Positions 11,899 through 24,216 are shown, counted from the stretch's first letter. The stretch is DNA of 64,000 bases from Mixophyes australis (GCA_036250195.1 JAVHZZ010000005.1:127824098-127888097), one strand, 5' to 3'. A program made the numbers and translations. The notes: generated by a model not told the origin, from the letters alone.

Positions 11899-12760
11899 CA
11901 CTGTGCCCCTACTTATGCAAACCGCTTTCTCGGTTGGTGGGAAAGAGAATATGTTTTCATGGATTTCAATGCAATATTTACGGACCACATAATAATGTGG
12001 TTAAGATATATCGATGACATACTTATTCTATGGGATGGAGACTTTAACCTTTTCCATAGTTTTACTGAAATTTTGAATACCAATCAATTGAACTTGAAAC
12101 TAATTTCTGAAATGAATTCAACAACAATTAATTTCTTAGATCTCACTATTCGTAAGACAGAAGAAGGGACTTTAAGTATTGACATCTATAGAGAAATAAC
12201 TGCCACAAATACAATTCTACATCATTCAAGTGCTCATTTCCCACCAGTAATTAAAGGGATTCCCAAAGGAGAATTATTGAGAATTCAACGTAATTGCTCT
12301 GAAGATATTACGTACAAAAAGAGATCGGATAAGTTAGTCTCCAGATTGAAACAAAGGGGTTATAGCAACAGAACTCTTTGTAAAGCTAATCATTATGTCT
12401 CAAAGAGAAATAGAAATTCCCTTCTTTATCCTTCTAAAATGTCTAAGACAACTAATCCACAAATAAGAATGGTAGGCACCTTTTGTGCTGAGTGGAAACA
12501 GCTAAAATCAATTTTTCAGAAACATTGGCATATATTATTATCTGATAATGAGATACCTTAGAGGAAATTTAGGAGATCAGAATTCTTTTTGTTGGAGAAG
12601 GGCTAAAAATCTGAAGGATAGACTGGTGCACAGTCATTTCCAGAATCAAAACAAGAATGTTAACAAATTTCAAGGTTTCTATAAATGTGGAAAATGCAAA
12701 GCATGCCAATTTACTATTCCAACTAAAGACAGAATATGTTGGCGCCATATATATAAATGA
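11899..12760 (+). pseudogene. Penelope reverse transcriptase, 5' truncated (PLE-B)
   Basis: The segment opens with sequence readable as CAPTYANRFLGWW, then shifts frame into a reading frame at 11959-12561 containing RYIDDILILW (the YIDD catalytic pair), a thumb region (NSTTINFLDLTI) and a region rich in Lys and Arg. A second frame (12548-12760) carries DRLVHSHFQNQNKNVNKF and the Cys-rich CGKCKACQF before being cut by ERV1 at 12797. Penelope RTs are the closest retroelement relatives of telomerase RT. The catalytic core is recognisable but frameshifted. Confidence 0.9.
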
Positions 12761-12796
12761 TGATGATGATGATGATAACGACGTATGATAAAACAT

Positions 12797-14514
12797 TGTT
12801 ATGTACGTCTTGTCTCTATCTAACGATTGTCCACTTCCAGTGATGTGGTTACAAAGCACAATTCGATTCAATAGCAAAAAGTAGCAGAGTAACAATTCAA
12901 ATAAAATAAGTACAGACGTCACTATTGCAGGCGCTCTGGATCCAGCATACAGTCATTCAGTCCTGAAGTCTGTGGTCAAAGTGACTGACTACTGGTCCAG
13001 GAGCCCCTGCTTATATACAGTCAGTGATACAGTGAAAACAATACAGATGATTTGGCCTGTTTCCATAGGTTCAGGCTTCAGGAAGGTCCAGTGTAATACA
13101 GGTCGTTGTCCAGTTCAAACGATGCCATCCAAGCGTGGGGTCAGCTCTCCAGAAGATGCATACTAATCTCCCTGCCAAGAACTAGTTCAAACTGGTCTAT
13201 TAGCATTTCACACAATACCTGTCACGATTTGCATTCTGCAGCTGCTGTCTGCAGTGACTTTATTGGATTTGTTATGCATTCTACTTGTAGTACCACTGCC
13301 CACCAAAGGGGCCACTTTGCTACTTTGGTTATTTTCCTTGATCACTGGGAGTTGTATCACCTGCATGAGGCCTATATAAACCTGCCTGTTTCAAACAGTC
13401 TGGGCCAGATCATCAGGTCATTCCTGTGAGCATTCCCTGTGCTCAGCTTCTGTCTGCACTATCAAGAGCCCAGCTTCTATCTACTACTGCTGTTTCCTGT
13501 GTACTGGACTTCTGCATTTACAACCATTATATCTGGTACTAGTAGTTCAAGAGCCCAGCTTCTACCTACTATTACTGTTTCCTGTGTACTGGACTTCCAC
13601 ATCAACAACCATTATACCTGGTACTTCTAGTTCCACGCTGCTTGCTGAAATCTACTACTGCTGTTATCTGTGTACTGGACTTCCACATCAACAACCATTA
13701 TACCTGGTACTTCTAGTTCCACGCTGCTTGCTAGAAACTACTACTGCTGTTATCTGTGTACTGGACTTCCACATCAACAACCATTATACCTGGTACTTCT
13801 AGTTCCACGCTGCTTGCTGAAATCTACTACTGCTGTTATCTGTGTACTGGACTTCCACATCAACAACTATTATACCTGGTACTTCTAGTTCCATGCTGCT
13901 TGCTGAAATCTACTACTGCTGTTATCTGTGTACTGGACTTCCACATCAACAACCATTGTACTTGTAGTTCCACGCTGTATGCTGAAGCTACCTGTTGTTT
14001 CTCATCTGTATACTGAACTGCAATCAAGTTACCTTGTCATCTGTGTGTCTTAATAAAGTCATTATAACCACTTACACTCTCTCTCCGTGGTCATACCTGG
14101 GAAATCCTGACATTACCATACATTATCATTTATTCTCTATAATCCATATCTAGCATACGCAAGGTGGGATCCTTTTGGCGATTGAACCGGACATCTGCGG
14201 ATAATTAGGGGATTAGAATGATACCAGCCATGATATGTTTCCTGTGACCTGAACCTTAGATCTCACTAACGTGTATATAACATTATAATATTTTACCATA
14301 AACTCTGCTACATTTCATTACAAATAACTAATTTTAGTATGAGCTAATTAAATGTGTATGTGTTTGTGTAAATGCTTGTATAAGTGTTTGGACGTGTTGT
14401 GGTTAGTTACGCTCCTCCACGCCGTAGCGTACTATTCACATAACTTCAGACATAGACAATCGAATTGTTAGATATTAATTTGAAATGACCATATCCAATT
14501 AGCTGACTTCGACT
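12797..14514 (-). mobile_element. ERV1 3' LTR, interrupted by a solo Gypsy LTR
   Basis: Two parts, 12797-13219 and 14118-14514, together match the other ERV1 LTR. A minus-strand TATA box (TGTATATAAGCAG) lies at about 13009-13021. The outer end is TGTTATGTACG. The inner end reads GACTTCGACT where the partner LTR has GACTTCGACA, so the terminal base has mutated. Confidence 0.85.
13220..14112 (+). mobile_element. Solo Gypsy LTR with 86-bp tandem array
   Basis: The 893-bp segment runs from TGTCACGATT to AAATCCTGACA, flanked by ATACC (13215-13219) and TTACC (14113-14117), a 5-bp duplication with one mismatch. The uninterrupted ERV1 LTR at 28470-28500 shows the empty site. AATAAA at about 14051 suits a polyadenylation signal and sets the direction to plus. 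Units beginning TGTACTGGACTTCCACATCA repeat every 86 bp from about 13590 to 13960. Short reading frames here are copies of this unit. Confidence 0.9.
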
Positions 14515-14535
14515 GTTCCACCCTTTGATAGTAAA
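14515..14535 (-). promoter_or_regulatory. ERV1 polypurine tract
   Basis: The minus strand reads ATCAAAGGGTGGAAC immediately before the 3' LTR. This is the expected purine-rich primer site for plus-strand synthesis during reverse transcription. Confidence 0.75.
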
Positions 14536-14543
14536 CAAAACTA

Positions 14544-17240
14544 TCACCTAATTATGCTCTCGATGTCAGGATCGTAATGCAGTTCTTCATTGACCATTAT
14601 ACCTGTACCCCTCACCATCATTACATTCTCATATTCAGTGTTTACCTCAGTAGAACGCTTTCCACACTTCCACACAGTAGGAAAACATCTGACACATATA
14701 CCAATTACTAAGATGACACCAAGTATAAGGATAAGGAGCTTATCTATGCTAGCAACTATTTCCTGTGCCCACTCTCCTAGACCAGAGAACAATTTTGCAG
14801 GATTCAACTATGAGAACTATCCTGCACTTTTTCTCCAACCTCATACAATGAAGAATTATGGTTCTTACGGAACTCCCATTTTAGTTGCAGAATTTCATCC
14901 ATTTTACGATCTATGACTTCTTTGGGGTCATCAGTATTATTGGTGATGTACGTACAACATTTGACACTGAACTGATTAGCCAAAGTCACACAGTATCCAC
15001 CAGTAATAGACGTGAGGTAATTCAACACCACTCTATGTTGTACCAACTCCTTTTTATAAACCTGTAGCTCCCTACCCGTATACCTGAAAGTGTCATCATA
15101 CATCTCTGTGATATTGTCTATCAATTTAGTCAAGTCCTGTATATACCTAAAATTTAAAGTTCCCCGAGAGATCCTGGTGGGATCTAATGCAACCATAACT
15201 TGGAAACCAGTGGTTTCACTAATCAATTTTGTAGCTACAGGTTCTTCACCAGGAATCATATTTCTTTTGCCACGATGTTCATACTGTGTGTGCATATGTA
15301 TGGTGGTGATGTAGTCCTATGGATATCAATAATTTCATCATGTGTAATGGTCATGACCTCGGGAACCAGTTTACCTAAAAAGCACAAACCCTGGGAACTC
15401 AGAGTTAACCAGGAATAAACCTTTCTTCCAAAAACATAATAAACATCCTCTGGGAGGACATAAGGTAATGTACAATCGCTGATAATATTACACAGAGTCT
15501 GGACGAAACTACCCATACCCATTGTCTCCATCTGTTCAAGAAAAGTTTCGGCATGAATAATATTTTTACAATAACTTAGAAGAACTTTCCCAACGAGTAC
15601 TTTCTTATGTCTGTTGACACATCCTAATTTATGATGCCCATCACTACACCTGCTTACTGGTGACCTTGAGAGTCTCCTCTCAACACTGGTGTGGCGAGCC
15701 ATTGTCTGATCAGGTAGGTCAGCTTCCCAATTCTCCAGTCTTTTTACCTGTGAGATATTCAGACACAGTAAAGTCTGATCTAAGGAGTATTGGCAAAGCT
15801 TTAGACTAGTGGATCTAGTTATATCTCCCGTCTATGGACCTCCCTCCCTGTAATTCGAGGACCTCAGAGATGTTTAGTGGGAACGGCACTAGTCCTATGT
15901 TATGCTGTCCCTGAGGCACATGAGAGCACACCCAGCAGTCGGTTTGGTTTAAGACCTTACCCACTAGGAAGTGATAATCCTCCAGAGGATGCCCGCCCAA
16001 GTCCAGATTACTATTGGACTGGCATCGCTGGATTTATTATTATTATTATTCATTTTTATTTATAGGGCGCCACTAGGTGTCCGTGGCACCGTACAGGGAC
16101 AAACAGAATTACAATACAAGGTGAGACAGCACAGTACAGTAAACAATAATCACAGTAACTCAATGAGCTCAACGCTAGGGTAGGGGGAGGGGAGAGTCCA
16201 CATACGACGGAGCCCAGGAGGAAGGGCACGGGTGACAGGAAAACTCCCAGAGGGAGAGGGGGGGAGCGAGAGGGAGGGGGGAAGAGGGTCCTCGAGGAGG
16301 AGGGCTGATAGCTGGAGAGCGGAGTTGAAAGTGGTGGAGACAGGAGGAGAGAAGACCCTGCTCAAAGGAGCGTACAATCTAAGGGGCGGGGTAGACAGAC
16401 AGAGAGACACGGGGAGGGAGAGAAGGAGGAACGGAGGATAACTATGAGGGAAGGGGAGTGAGGGGGAAGAGGCAGAAGAAAAGGTAGGAAGTTAAGTGGG
16501 AGACTGAAAGGCTTTAAGAAAAAGGTGGGTTTTTAAAGCCCGTTTGAAACTGGACAGATTAGGGCAAGTTCTGATGGAGGGAGAGAGCTTGTTCCAGTGG
16601 AGGGGGCAGCGCGGGCAAAGTCTTGGATACGCGCATGGGAGGAGGTGATAAGGGGGGAAGAGAGGCAACGGTCATTGGCAGATCAGAGCGGACGGGATGG
16701 AGCATGAATAGAGAGGAGGGTGGAGATGTAGGGTGCAGTGGAGTTGGCGAGGGCCTTGTATGTAAGAGTGAGGAGCTTGAAGAGGATTCTGTAGGGGAAG
16801 GGGAGCCAGTGAAGGGATTGGTAGAGAGGGGAGACAGACAAGGAGCGGCGAGAAAGGAAGATGAGCCTAGCGGCTGCATTAAGTACGGAACGAAGGGGAG
16901 CGAGATGAGATTGGGGTAGGCCAGTGAGGAGGTTAAAGTAGATGCACTTCTCTTCAACTAGGGAGTCACAGTACTTACAGATACAATAGTGCTCAGACAA
17001 TAGCCCCTCACACTGCCTCTGTGTTTCAGAGCTAGCAGATCTTTTCATAACCCCTGAACCGAGTTTCACAATGGGCTGCACTGTTGGTTCTATCGACCTT
17101 TCCTCCAACTCCACTTCATCAATATCACTACCAGACCCGTTCTCCGTCATCCATCCTCCTTCACAAAAATAAGATGTCCTAAAAAAAGAAAAAACAAGAA
17201 AAATCATGGAACAAGATAAAAACAAAAACCGCCACTCCAT
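14544..17240 (-). pseudogene. ERV1 env, split by a LINE insertion and frameshifts
   Basis: On the minus strand a start at 17240 opens with a hydrophobic signal-peptide-like stretch (about residues 4-20) and an acidic region. It is interrupted by a LINE fragment (16036-16945). Surface-subunit sequence resumes at 16000-15815 with a CWVC motif like that of gammaretroviral surface subunits. Further pieces lie at 15702-15256 in another frame. A basic HRGKR stretch near 15270 may be the cleavage site. The transmembrane subunit region (15295-14804) has a C...CC motif with ten residues between, unlike the usual CX6CC. A hydrophobic anchor (about 14735-14680) and a cytoplasmic tail end near 14544. Family role: receptor binding and membrane fusion. 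This copy cannot encode a complete protein. Confidence 0.8.
16036..16945 (-). mobile_element. L2/CR1-type LINE 3' fragment inserted in env
   Basis: The minus strand shows the characteristic end of a Jockey-superfamily LINE RT: LNAAARLIFLS, LHWLPFPYRILFKLLTLTYK and, in a shifted frame, RVSKTLP and an FKRALKTHLF-like end near 16520-16560. A purine-rich 3' untranslated region and a tail of TTATTATTATT (16036-16050 on plus) follow. The element is 5' truncated, as is usual for LINE insertions. Its left boundary with env is abrupt at about 16945. Confidence 0.8.
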
Positions 17241-17295
17241 TGTTGGGATGATAGTCTGGGCAACGTCCTTTGCTCAGGTGTCTTGGCTGCAGGCT

Positions 17296-20160
17296 TTAGG
17301 TCTCCTGGAACAGGTTTACGATTGACAGATCTGTGTCGTCGGTCTCAGCTTTGTCTCGTACATTCTCCGGGCTGCTGACTTTCCTGCAGTGAGTGGAATG
17401 GACCCGAGTGTCTATTTCTGCTACCTTCAGAGCTGTGGTACTGGTCATCAACACTTGGTACGGGCCTTCCCAACGATCTATTAAACAACCTGAGCGTAAG
17501 ACATTGCAAATCATAACATATTCCCCATCATGACGGATCATGACAGCTTGTTTCTGGCATACCATGTGACAGCATTTTCAGTTTCTGTTACTGTTGTTTT
17601 AGCTGTCTGCTCATTTCTATGAGATATTCCACAGTCACTTCATTATTGCACTTCAAATCGTCCTGCGGACTTATGATCAAATGTCTGCTCAAAGGGGGAC
17701 AGATTAAGAGGAGGTCTGGGAGTGGTCTGATGCTATAAAGGACTAATAGCATAGCTTTTCGGCGAGTTTGAAAAGTGGAGATGTTGCCTATAGCAACCAA
17801 TCAGATTCTAGCTATCATTTTGTAGAATGTACTAAATAAATGATAGCTAGAATATGATTGGTTTTTCAAACCCGCCGAAAAACTCTCAGCTGGATACATT
17901 TACCCCCGGATCTTCTTCGAATGTGTGGGCTTTGCACTTTATGACGGCTACTGTCTTGGGTAACTGTATCGCTGTCAAGAGTTCTTTTATGTGTTGTGAG
18001 TGTGCCACTGGTGTGTCTGCTGCTGTTGTAAAGATGCCAAAGGGCCCTGAAATCGTGCACTAGCCCGAAGGCGTAACTAGAGTCAGTATTTATATTAGCT
18101 GACTTACCCTCTGCCAACTCACATGCTCTGTTAATGCTACTAGTTTGGCCACTTGGGCTGAGTGAGGTGGGCCAAAGGGTTCAGCTTCTACAACATCCTG
18201 ATTGTCTACAACAGTGTAACAGGTACATAGTTCTCCCATCTCAGTCTGTCTATGACAACTCCCATCCATATAAAACATAAAGTGTTAATTTTCTAAATGG
18301 GTGTCATGTATGTCGGGCCTTGCAGTAAAAGTTTGGTTCAGATATTCCATACAATCATGTGTATCAGCATACCTGCAAACCTCATCCCCAACCAGAGTCT
18401 CTTCACCTCCCACCCTTTGTGCATCTCGAGGCACATATGGTATGTAGCTGGATTTAAAATACTCCACCGTTTGATGGTGATGTTTGCAGGTGCCCTCAGA
18501 GCTAGTTCCCACTTTGTAAACCTAGCTGAAGAGTCATGTCTGGTTTGAGCTGAATTCAACAGAGCAGATACCGCATGAGGTGTATAGACAGTTGAATCAT
18601 GTCCTAATACTACATTGCTACTATACTTCTTAGACACGTTTGGAGTGATCTTGCCACAGTGTCCAATTGTGCACTGTAGTATGCTACCGGTCTGCTAGCG
18701 TCACCATGTTTCTGTGTAAAAACACCGGCTGCACAACCATCAGCTTCCGTACAGTATAACTCAAAAGGCTTTTCATAATCAGGTATTCCCAATGCAGGTG
18801 CTCTAGTCAGACTATCTTTAAGATTAAAGAATGCCTACTCTGACTCTGACTCCTCTGTGTGTATGACACGCTCAGGTTTTGAGGAATGGTAACGCCAGAA
18901 TAGAAAAACCCGGGATCCAGGATCTACAGTATCCACATATCCCCAAGAAGGTACGGATTTGCTGTTTGTTTTGTGGCAGAGTCATATGTTGTATTGCCTG
19001 GATTCTGTCCGTTGTCAAGTGTCTTAGCCCCTGAGTGAGACAGTGTCCCAAGTATTTAACCTTAGTCTGACATGGCTGTAACTTGTCCTTTGCAACCTTG
19101 TGCCCTGTTTGCGAGAGATGACGCAACAACAATTTAGTATCATGTAAACATGACAAACAAATCAAAGCACAACAACAAATCGTCCACATACTGAATTAGA
19201 ACAGACCCATTGTTTGGTTGGAAGGATTGCAAACAGTCATGTAAGGCTTGAGAGAAAATACTAGAACTGTCAATGAACCCCTGGGGAAGTCTGGTCCATG
19301 TATATTGCACCCCCTTATAGGAAAATGCAAAAGGATATTGACAGTCAAGGTGTAGCCGGACCGAGAAAAAGGCAGAACAAAGATCAATGACAGTGAATTG
19401 ACTGGCAGACGGTGGAATCTGCATGAGGATGACAGCTGGATTGGGCACTATGTGGAATTGGCTCTCAACAACTTTGTTAATTCCCCTTAGGTCCTGGACT
19501 AACCCATAGCCCCCACTCCCACTCTTCTTCAGTGGCAAAATGGGACTATTGACTGTGCTAGATGTACAAATTAAGATTCCTTGTTGCAGCAGCCTTTCAA
19601 TTACAGGATACACGTCTAATTCCACCTCCAGTTTTAATGGGTACTATGAGATTTCTGGAGCTATCCTGCCACTTTTAAGATTAACCATTACAGGGGCTAC
19701 ATTTGCCATCAATCCAGTGTCCTGTCCAATGTGGAATATGTTCTAGAACGGCAGAGTGAAGCATTAACCTTTGTGGGGTGTTTAACATGTCTTGTACCTC
19801 GTTTGCAACCTTCCTTGGTTTGTCTAGGAATACACCATCAGGGGTACAGTAAATGACACATCCCATTTTGCACAACAAATCCCTTCCCAGTAAATTAGTA
19901 AGAGCCGTTGCAGCCAAGAGAAATTAATGCTTGGTGTACAAAGGCCCAATAGTAGCCTCTGCGGGTTTAGTCAAAGGATAATGTATCACTCTTCCCATTA
20001 CTCCCATTGCTGGAACAGATTTGTTTGTGACCTGTAGATTTAAAGGAGAAGTTATCACTGACCTGACCGCCCTTGTATCTACAAGAAAGGTTTGTTTTGT
20101 ACCAGCTACATCAACTGTCATTGTAGGTTTTTCCCTAAGATTCTCAGTTAACCTAACTGG
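17296..20160 (-). pseudogene. ERV1 pro-pol, frameshifted; integrase core missing
   Basis: In minus order: protease near 20100 with LVDTRA where an active enzyme has DTGA, so the catalytic Gly is replaced by Arg; the RT amino end near 19900-19630; RT palm with LPQGF and YVDDLLLC (near 19280 and 19170); connection and RNase H pieces (ELYCTEADGCAAGVF near 18760, FYMDGSCHRQTEMGELC near 18270, NINTDSSYAFGLVHDF near 18090); then, after a MITE, only the C-terminal integrase region (WEGPYQVLMTSTTALKV near 17450). I find no zinc-binding or DDE portion of the integrase, so a deletion lies around 17740-17910. Several frames are used, so no polyprotein can be produced. Confidence 0.85.
17735..17912 (+). 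mobile_element. Palindromic MITE (family M3) in ERV1 pol
   Basis: An imperfect hairpin contains TCGGCGAGTTTGAAAAGTGG on one arm and TTTTTCAAACCCGCCGAAAA on the other. The inner blocks are GCAACCAATCAGATTCTAGC and GTAGAATGTACTAAATAAAT. The same inner blocks form the better-preserved copy at 58261-58431. The outer left end is degraded. Confidence 0.8.
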
Positions 20161-20264
20161 CTGTAGAATACAGGTATGACCTGATTCCTAGCGCTGACTA
20201 TCACTATCCCTCAAAGCATTTGCTGCTATGAGGTGTGCTGGCAACTGTTGTGAATCTTCTAAAC

Positions 20265-21177
20265 CAGGGGTGTCCAACCGTTTAGCTTCCCTGGGCCACA
20301 TTAGAAAACGACGAGTTGGTTTGGGCCGCACATAAAATACACTAACACTAACGATAGCTGATCATCGAAAAAACCATAGAAAACATAGTTAACATATTAA
20401 ACTTACTTGGAAATGAAGTTAGTAAGAGTTAGAAAACCTGTTGCAGAATCATGATTAAAGCAGTAGTCCCATTACCAGCTACAATTTAACTTACCTGCAT
20501 CTGCCCCTTAGTGGGGTTCGGGGAATTAAATGCCAAAAACTTTTTTTTTCCTCTCTTTCTGCACCCATGAATCATTTTTTTTTATTGACCAGTTTGAAAT
20601 GGTCACCGATATATAGGTAGCATCAGGAGGACTAATGGAAATCTACAGAGATTTAAAGATAGGGTGGCGGCAAAAATGGCTCAAGGAGCAGCCTTCGATG
20701 AGGGTAACAGTGGGTGATATTTTCACCCTACTCAGCACTGCACATTTAAAATGGTTTAAAATATTAAAAATACAATTATCTCTTAATATTTATATTAGAT
20801 ACATACAGAGAACACAGCTAGTTCATAATTGCATAGTGCAGAAAGTCCAAATTCAGAGTAACAACAATAAGATACTGGATAATCTTTCACTGCTGCTGAT
20901 AGTTTGCGCGGGTGACTCGTCTGTGCTGCGCTACGCAATGGATGTTGGGTGTGATGACGTCACCCCCGACATTCACTGCGAGCGCCACACGGAGGAAGAG
21001 ACCAGGGAGGGAGCCGGAGCGCCAGTTGACATGACCGCAAGGTATTTTCTTTTCTTTTTTTTGCAGGATTTTTTTTTTCAGCGCTGCCCCCTTGCCACAA
21101 CCAAAACTCCTGCTGGGCCACATTTACAGGCATGCTGGGCCGCATGCGTCCCACGGGCCGCGGGTTGGACAACCATG
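20265..21177 (+). mobile_element. Non-autonomous hAT-type element, TSD TTCTAAAC
   Basis: Termini CAGGGGTGTCCAACC and GGTTGGACAACCATG are near-inverted repeats. The 8-bp duplication TTCTAAAC lies at 20257-20264 and 21178-21185. Internal GGGCCGCA and GGGCCACATT blocks are also arranged as inverted repeats. The 182-codon frame at 20635-21183 shows no recognisable domain and I treat it as chance. The element sits between ERV1 gag and protease. Confidence 0.9.
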
Positions 21178-21189
21178 TTCTAAACCTTG

Positions 21190-22301
21190 TGTGTGTCTCC
21201 TAGATGGCCGATTGTGAAACAATTCTCTTAATGTTTTCTTGGTTATCCTCATGTGTTAAGGTTCTGTCCTCCTCCAACATAGAGTCCTTAATAAACTTTT
21301 GTATGTCAGTATTGGGAGGAAGACAGGCCCTCAACACCACTCACCAATCTTTATTAGTTGGCTTGGGCGCATTTCCTAAGTCTTTGATGAGTTTCTGACA
21401 TCTGGCCAACTCTTTTCTAGGATCTGTGAAATCAGACATAATTGAATGTAGCTCCAAAAATTGTCCAAGGACAATGCATTGCTACATTCTTTACAGGAAC
21501 TACACCATCCTTGTCCACTTTCCGATTGAGAACTGCTATTGTGCGGACAGGGAAAACACCAACCGAATCGCTGCATTCATGATTAATCACAGGAATTATT
21601 GCTTCAATACAATGAATGTTCTCCCTCTTAGTACTTACTCCACTACTCTCACCAATTTCAGCCGCTGCCCCTGCTGGTGGGACCGCTCCCCTTCCTTGTT
21701 TGCGCTGTACCTCTAGCATGTTAATAGCATGGGCAATGGTTGAAATTACAGTGGGTTCATCATCTTCTTCAGAAACATTGGTTTTAAATTGACTTAAAAC
21801 AAGATATAATTTGTTTGTTTCATTTTTATTAGTTTTGGTAACGGCTGTACTTACACAACCAACCGCATAGGGCGGCGGGGACGCACTTGCGCTCAGTTCT
21901 CCACGCTTCTCAACAATTACTTCTGCTGTGCACGAGCTTTGCGCAACATCCACTTCCGCTGTGCACGCGCTGCCTTGCCGCGTGTTCCCTTCTCGCTGCC
22001 ACAACTTTCAACAGTCATCATGTTCAATTCTCGATTTTGTTGATTTAATCAACTGAACTTTATCTCTAACATTATTTAACACCTCTAAATGAAAACTACC
22101 AGTCTTTGGAAAAGGTCTCACACAATCCTTGGTCATCCTGACCCATTTGTCACAATACGCCATTGCGTATGCACCATATTTCTTAAACATAAGAAACCTC
22201 GCCGAACCAATCGGCCCTTCCTTAGGCAGAACATCGACCATCTCTAGCGTATGCTTAGCACCCATTTGGAACCTGAACTTTTCAAACACTTCGCAACACA
22301 C
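21190..22301 (-). pseudogene. ERV1 gag remnant with PPPY late motif
   Basis: A matrix-like segment starts with Met at 22301. It is followed in another frame (22004-21432) by a Pro/Ala-rich region with PPPY, the motif that recruits NEDD4-family ligases for budding. Next comes a capsid-like start (VFPVRTIAVLN). After a frame change, a capsid C-terminal-like segment (TDPRKELARCQKLIKDLGN, then an in-frame stop) reaches about 21190. No nucleocapsid zinc knuckle is visible. The hAT-type element at 20265-21177 occupies the place where it would be expected. Confidence 0.75.
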
Positions 22302-23180
22302 AATTACCGCTAGAGACTTTTATTGGCCGTGGACAAATTGCTCAAGCTGCGTCCACTCACTTCTTCTCGTACTAAAAGAGGAACACCTAACACAGACACT
22401 GGAAACACAGAAATATCAACTTCTCAATATCCTGTCTTTCCAGCAAATCTGCTGAGTTTCTTACTACTGGTAGCACTAGTCAACTTAATCAACCAACTTT
22501 GCCAGTGTAATTCCTCCAGCTGCTCTCCCAAGTCACAATCGCAGTCTCTCTACAATGCAGTCTGATCGCACCGCTTAGAGATACTAATTATCAATAAACG
22601 CTGCAATTACTATTGGGCGCACTTGCGAAAACTTCTATATTTTCGGCACCAGTATACCTGCCATGTATACCGAACACCAGTTGTGCAACCCACCTCGTCA
22701 GACAGCAACCGATACTCTTTGTCTCTTTACGACAATAAATCAGCTCTTTCCAATCACACAACCACACAATATACACCCTTGTTTCCTGCGCAGTAAATCA
22801 ATTTTCCAAACAATAGTAATGACTTTTCAGAGGCTTTAACAAGTGATTATACTATACATATATAACAGACTATAAAAATGATTATTTAAATACGTGGCAA
22901 CAATACCGGAAGTACACATACGCAATGCAGGAAGTATACATACGCTATTGCAACACATTTGAAACACAAAAACCACAATAAAAAGAAACGATTCTCTTTC
23001 TTGTCCCTAGATTCAAGTTAGCGCTCCTTAGATTATGTAAAAATGGACATTCGGTTTCACAACAAAGAATTATAAACAGGTTTTGAATACATTGCGTTCT
23101 TACCCGTATATGACGTGTCTCTCCACCCTTTGTTTAGGAACCGAAATCCGTAGGCTTTGCGAATCGTCCAGTAGCATAAC
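22302..23180 (-). other. ERV1 leader region, no coding sequence seen
   Basis: About 880 bases lie between the primer-binding site and the gag start. I see no conserved protein in any frame. By position it should hold the packaging signal and splice donor of the parent virus, but neither can be pointed to with confidence. Confidence 0.5.
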
Positions 23181-23201
23181 CTCAGCTGCGAGCCCCCAAA
23201 C
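23181..23201 (-). promoter_or_regulatory. ERV1 primer-binding site, tRNA-Pro type
   Basis: Directly inside the 5' LTR the minus strand reads GTTTGGGGGCTCGCAGC. The block TGGGGGCTCG matches the first ten bases of the classical tRNA-Pro primer-binding site; the rest has diverged. The position, three bases inside the LTR, is as expected. Confidence 0.8.
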
Positions 23202-23440
23202 TGTTATGTATGTCTAGTTGCTATCCAATAACGATTGTCCACTTCCAGTGATGTGGTTCCAAAGCACAATTCGATTTAATAGCAAAAAGTAGCAGAGTAA
23301 CAATTCAAATAAAATAAGTACAGCCGTTACTATTGCAGGCGCTCTGGATTCAGCATACAGTCATTCAGTCCTGATGTCTGTGGTCAAAGTGACTGACTAC
23401 TGGTCCCAGAGTCAGTGATACAGTGAAAACAATACAGATG

Positions 23441-24206
23441 TGTTAGGAACCCCTCCAGTCAGCATGACAAAACCCGGAGTCTGCTCCGAAGTCTGGTGTT
23501 CACTGGAGCCCCTAGTGGTGGGGACAGACTTGGCTGCAGACGAACAGAGGGTTGTGAAATGTGCACTGACTGGGGAGAACCTAGGGGTAGCGTGAAGTAG
23601 TACACGGCAACGTGAGATCCAAGCAAAGGTCAAGGGCCGGCAGCAGACAGCGATACCAGATAATGAGCCGAGGTCAGGGGTCACAGGCAATACAACGAGG
23701 TCCAGAAACAAGCCAGGGGTCAAACACGGGAAATCCAAACTAGAATACAGCACAGGAGCAGGGAGACAGGAACAGGAGCCTAGCTACACAGGAAGCTATA
23801 ACTGGCAATAAGGCCCTGTCCTCATTGCCTTAAATAGTAAGGAGAGCCAATGGGAGTGAGTGCTAATGAGGTCCCTCCCTATAGCACAATCTTCAGAGAA
23901 CTAGGCAATACAAACAGAATGATGTTCCAAACAGCGCCAAGAAGAACTGCCTAGCAAAAGATTCTAACACATGGTCTTATATACAAAAAATGAAGCCAAC
24001 ATTACCTTTTTCTGCTCGCATGCGCCCGGGTGTCAGACCGCTGGCCGGGCTCTGTGGCAGTGGAGTTACAGCGTCCCGGTTGTTGCCCAGGCAACCGGGA
24101 AGTGGGAGTTGGAAGTGATGTCCCGGTCATCATGGAGACGGCTGGGACGCCTGGCCCTAGCGGATGTGAGTCGTGGCGGCCCTTCGGGGAGCCGCGGCTC
24201 ATAACA
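23441..24206 (-). mobile_element. Gypsy1 3' LTR
   Basis: The minus strand starts TGTTATGAGCCGCGGC at 24206, just after a polypurine run (AAGGGAGGGTAC), and ends GTTCCTAACA at 23441. The GC-rich part (24000-24206) is matched by the short stub at 28215-28311. Confidence 0.8.
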
Positions 24207-24216
24207 GTACCCTCCC

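Noticed and set aside
13439..14016. Series of similar open frames 86 bp apart
   Set aside because: They are copies of the LTR repeat unit starting at equivalent positions.
20635..21183. 182-codon open frame in a hAT-type element
   Set aside because: It runs across the terminal repeat and the target duplication at its end, so it cannot be an element gene, and shows no known domain.
23441..23969. A separate 529-bp LTR ending CTAACA
   Set aside because: TGTTAG and CTAACA at its ends look like LTR termini, but the flanking AGATG duplication spans the whole of Gypsy1 and the polypurine tract places the LTR boundary at 24206.
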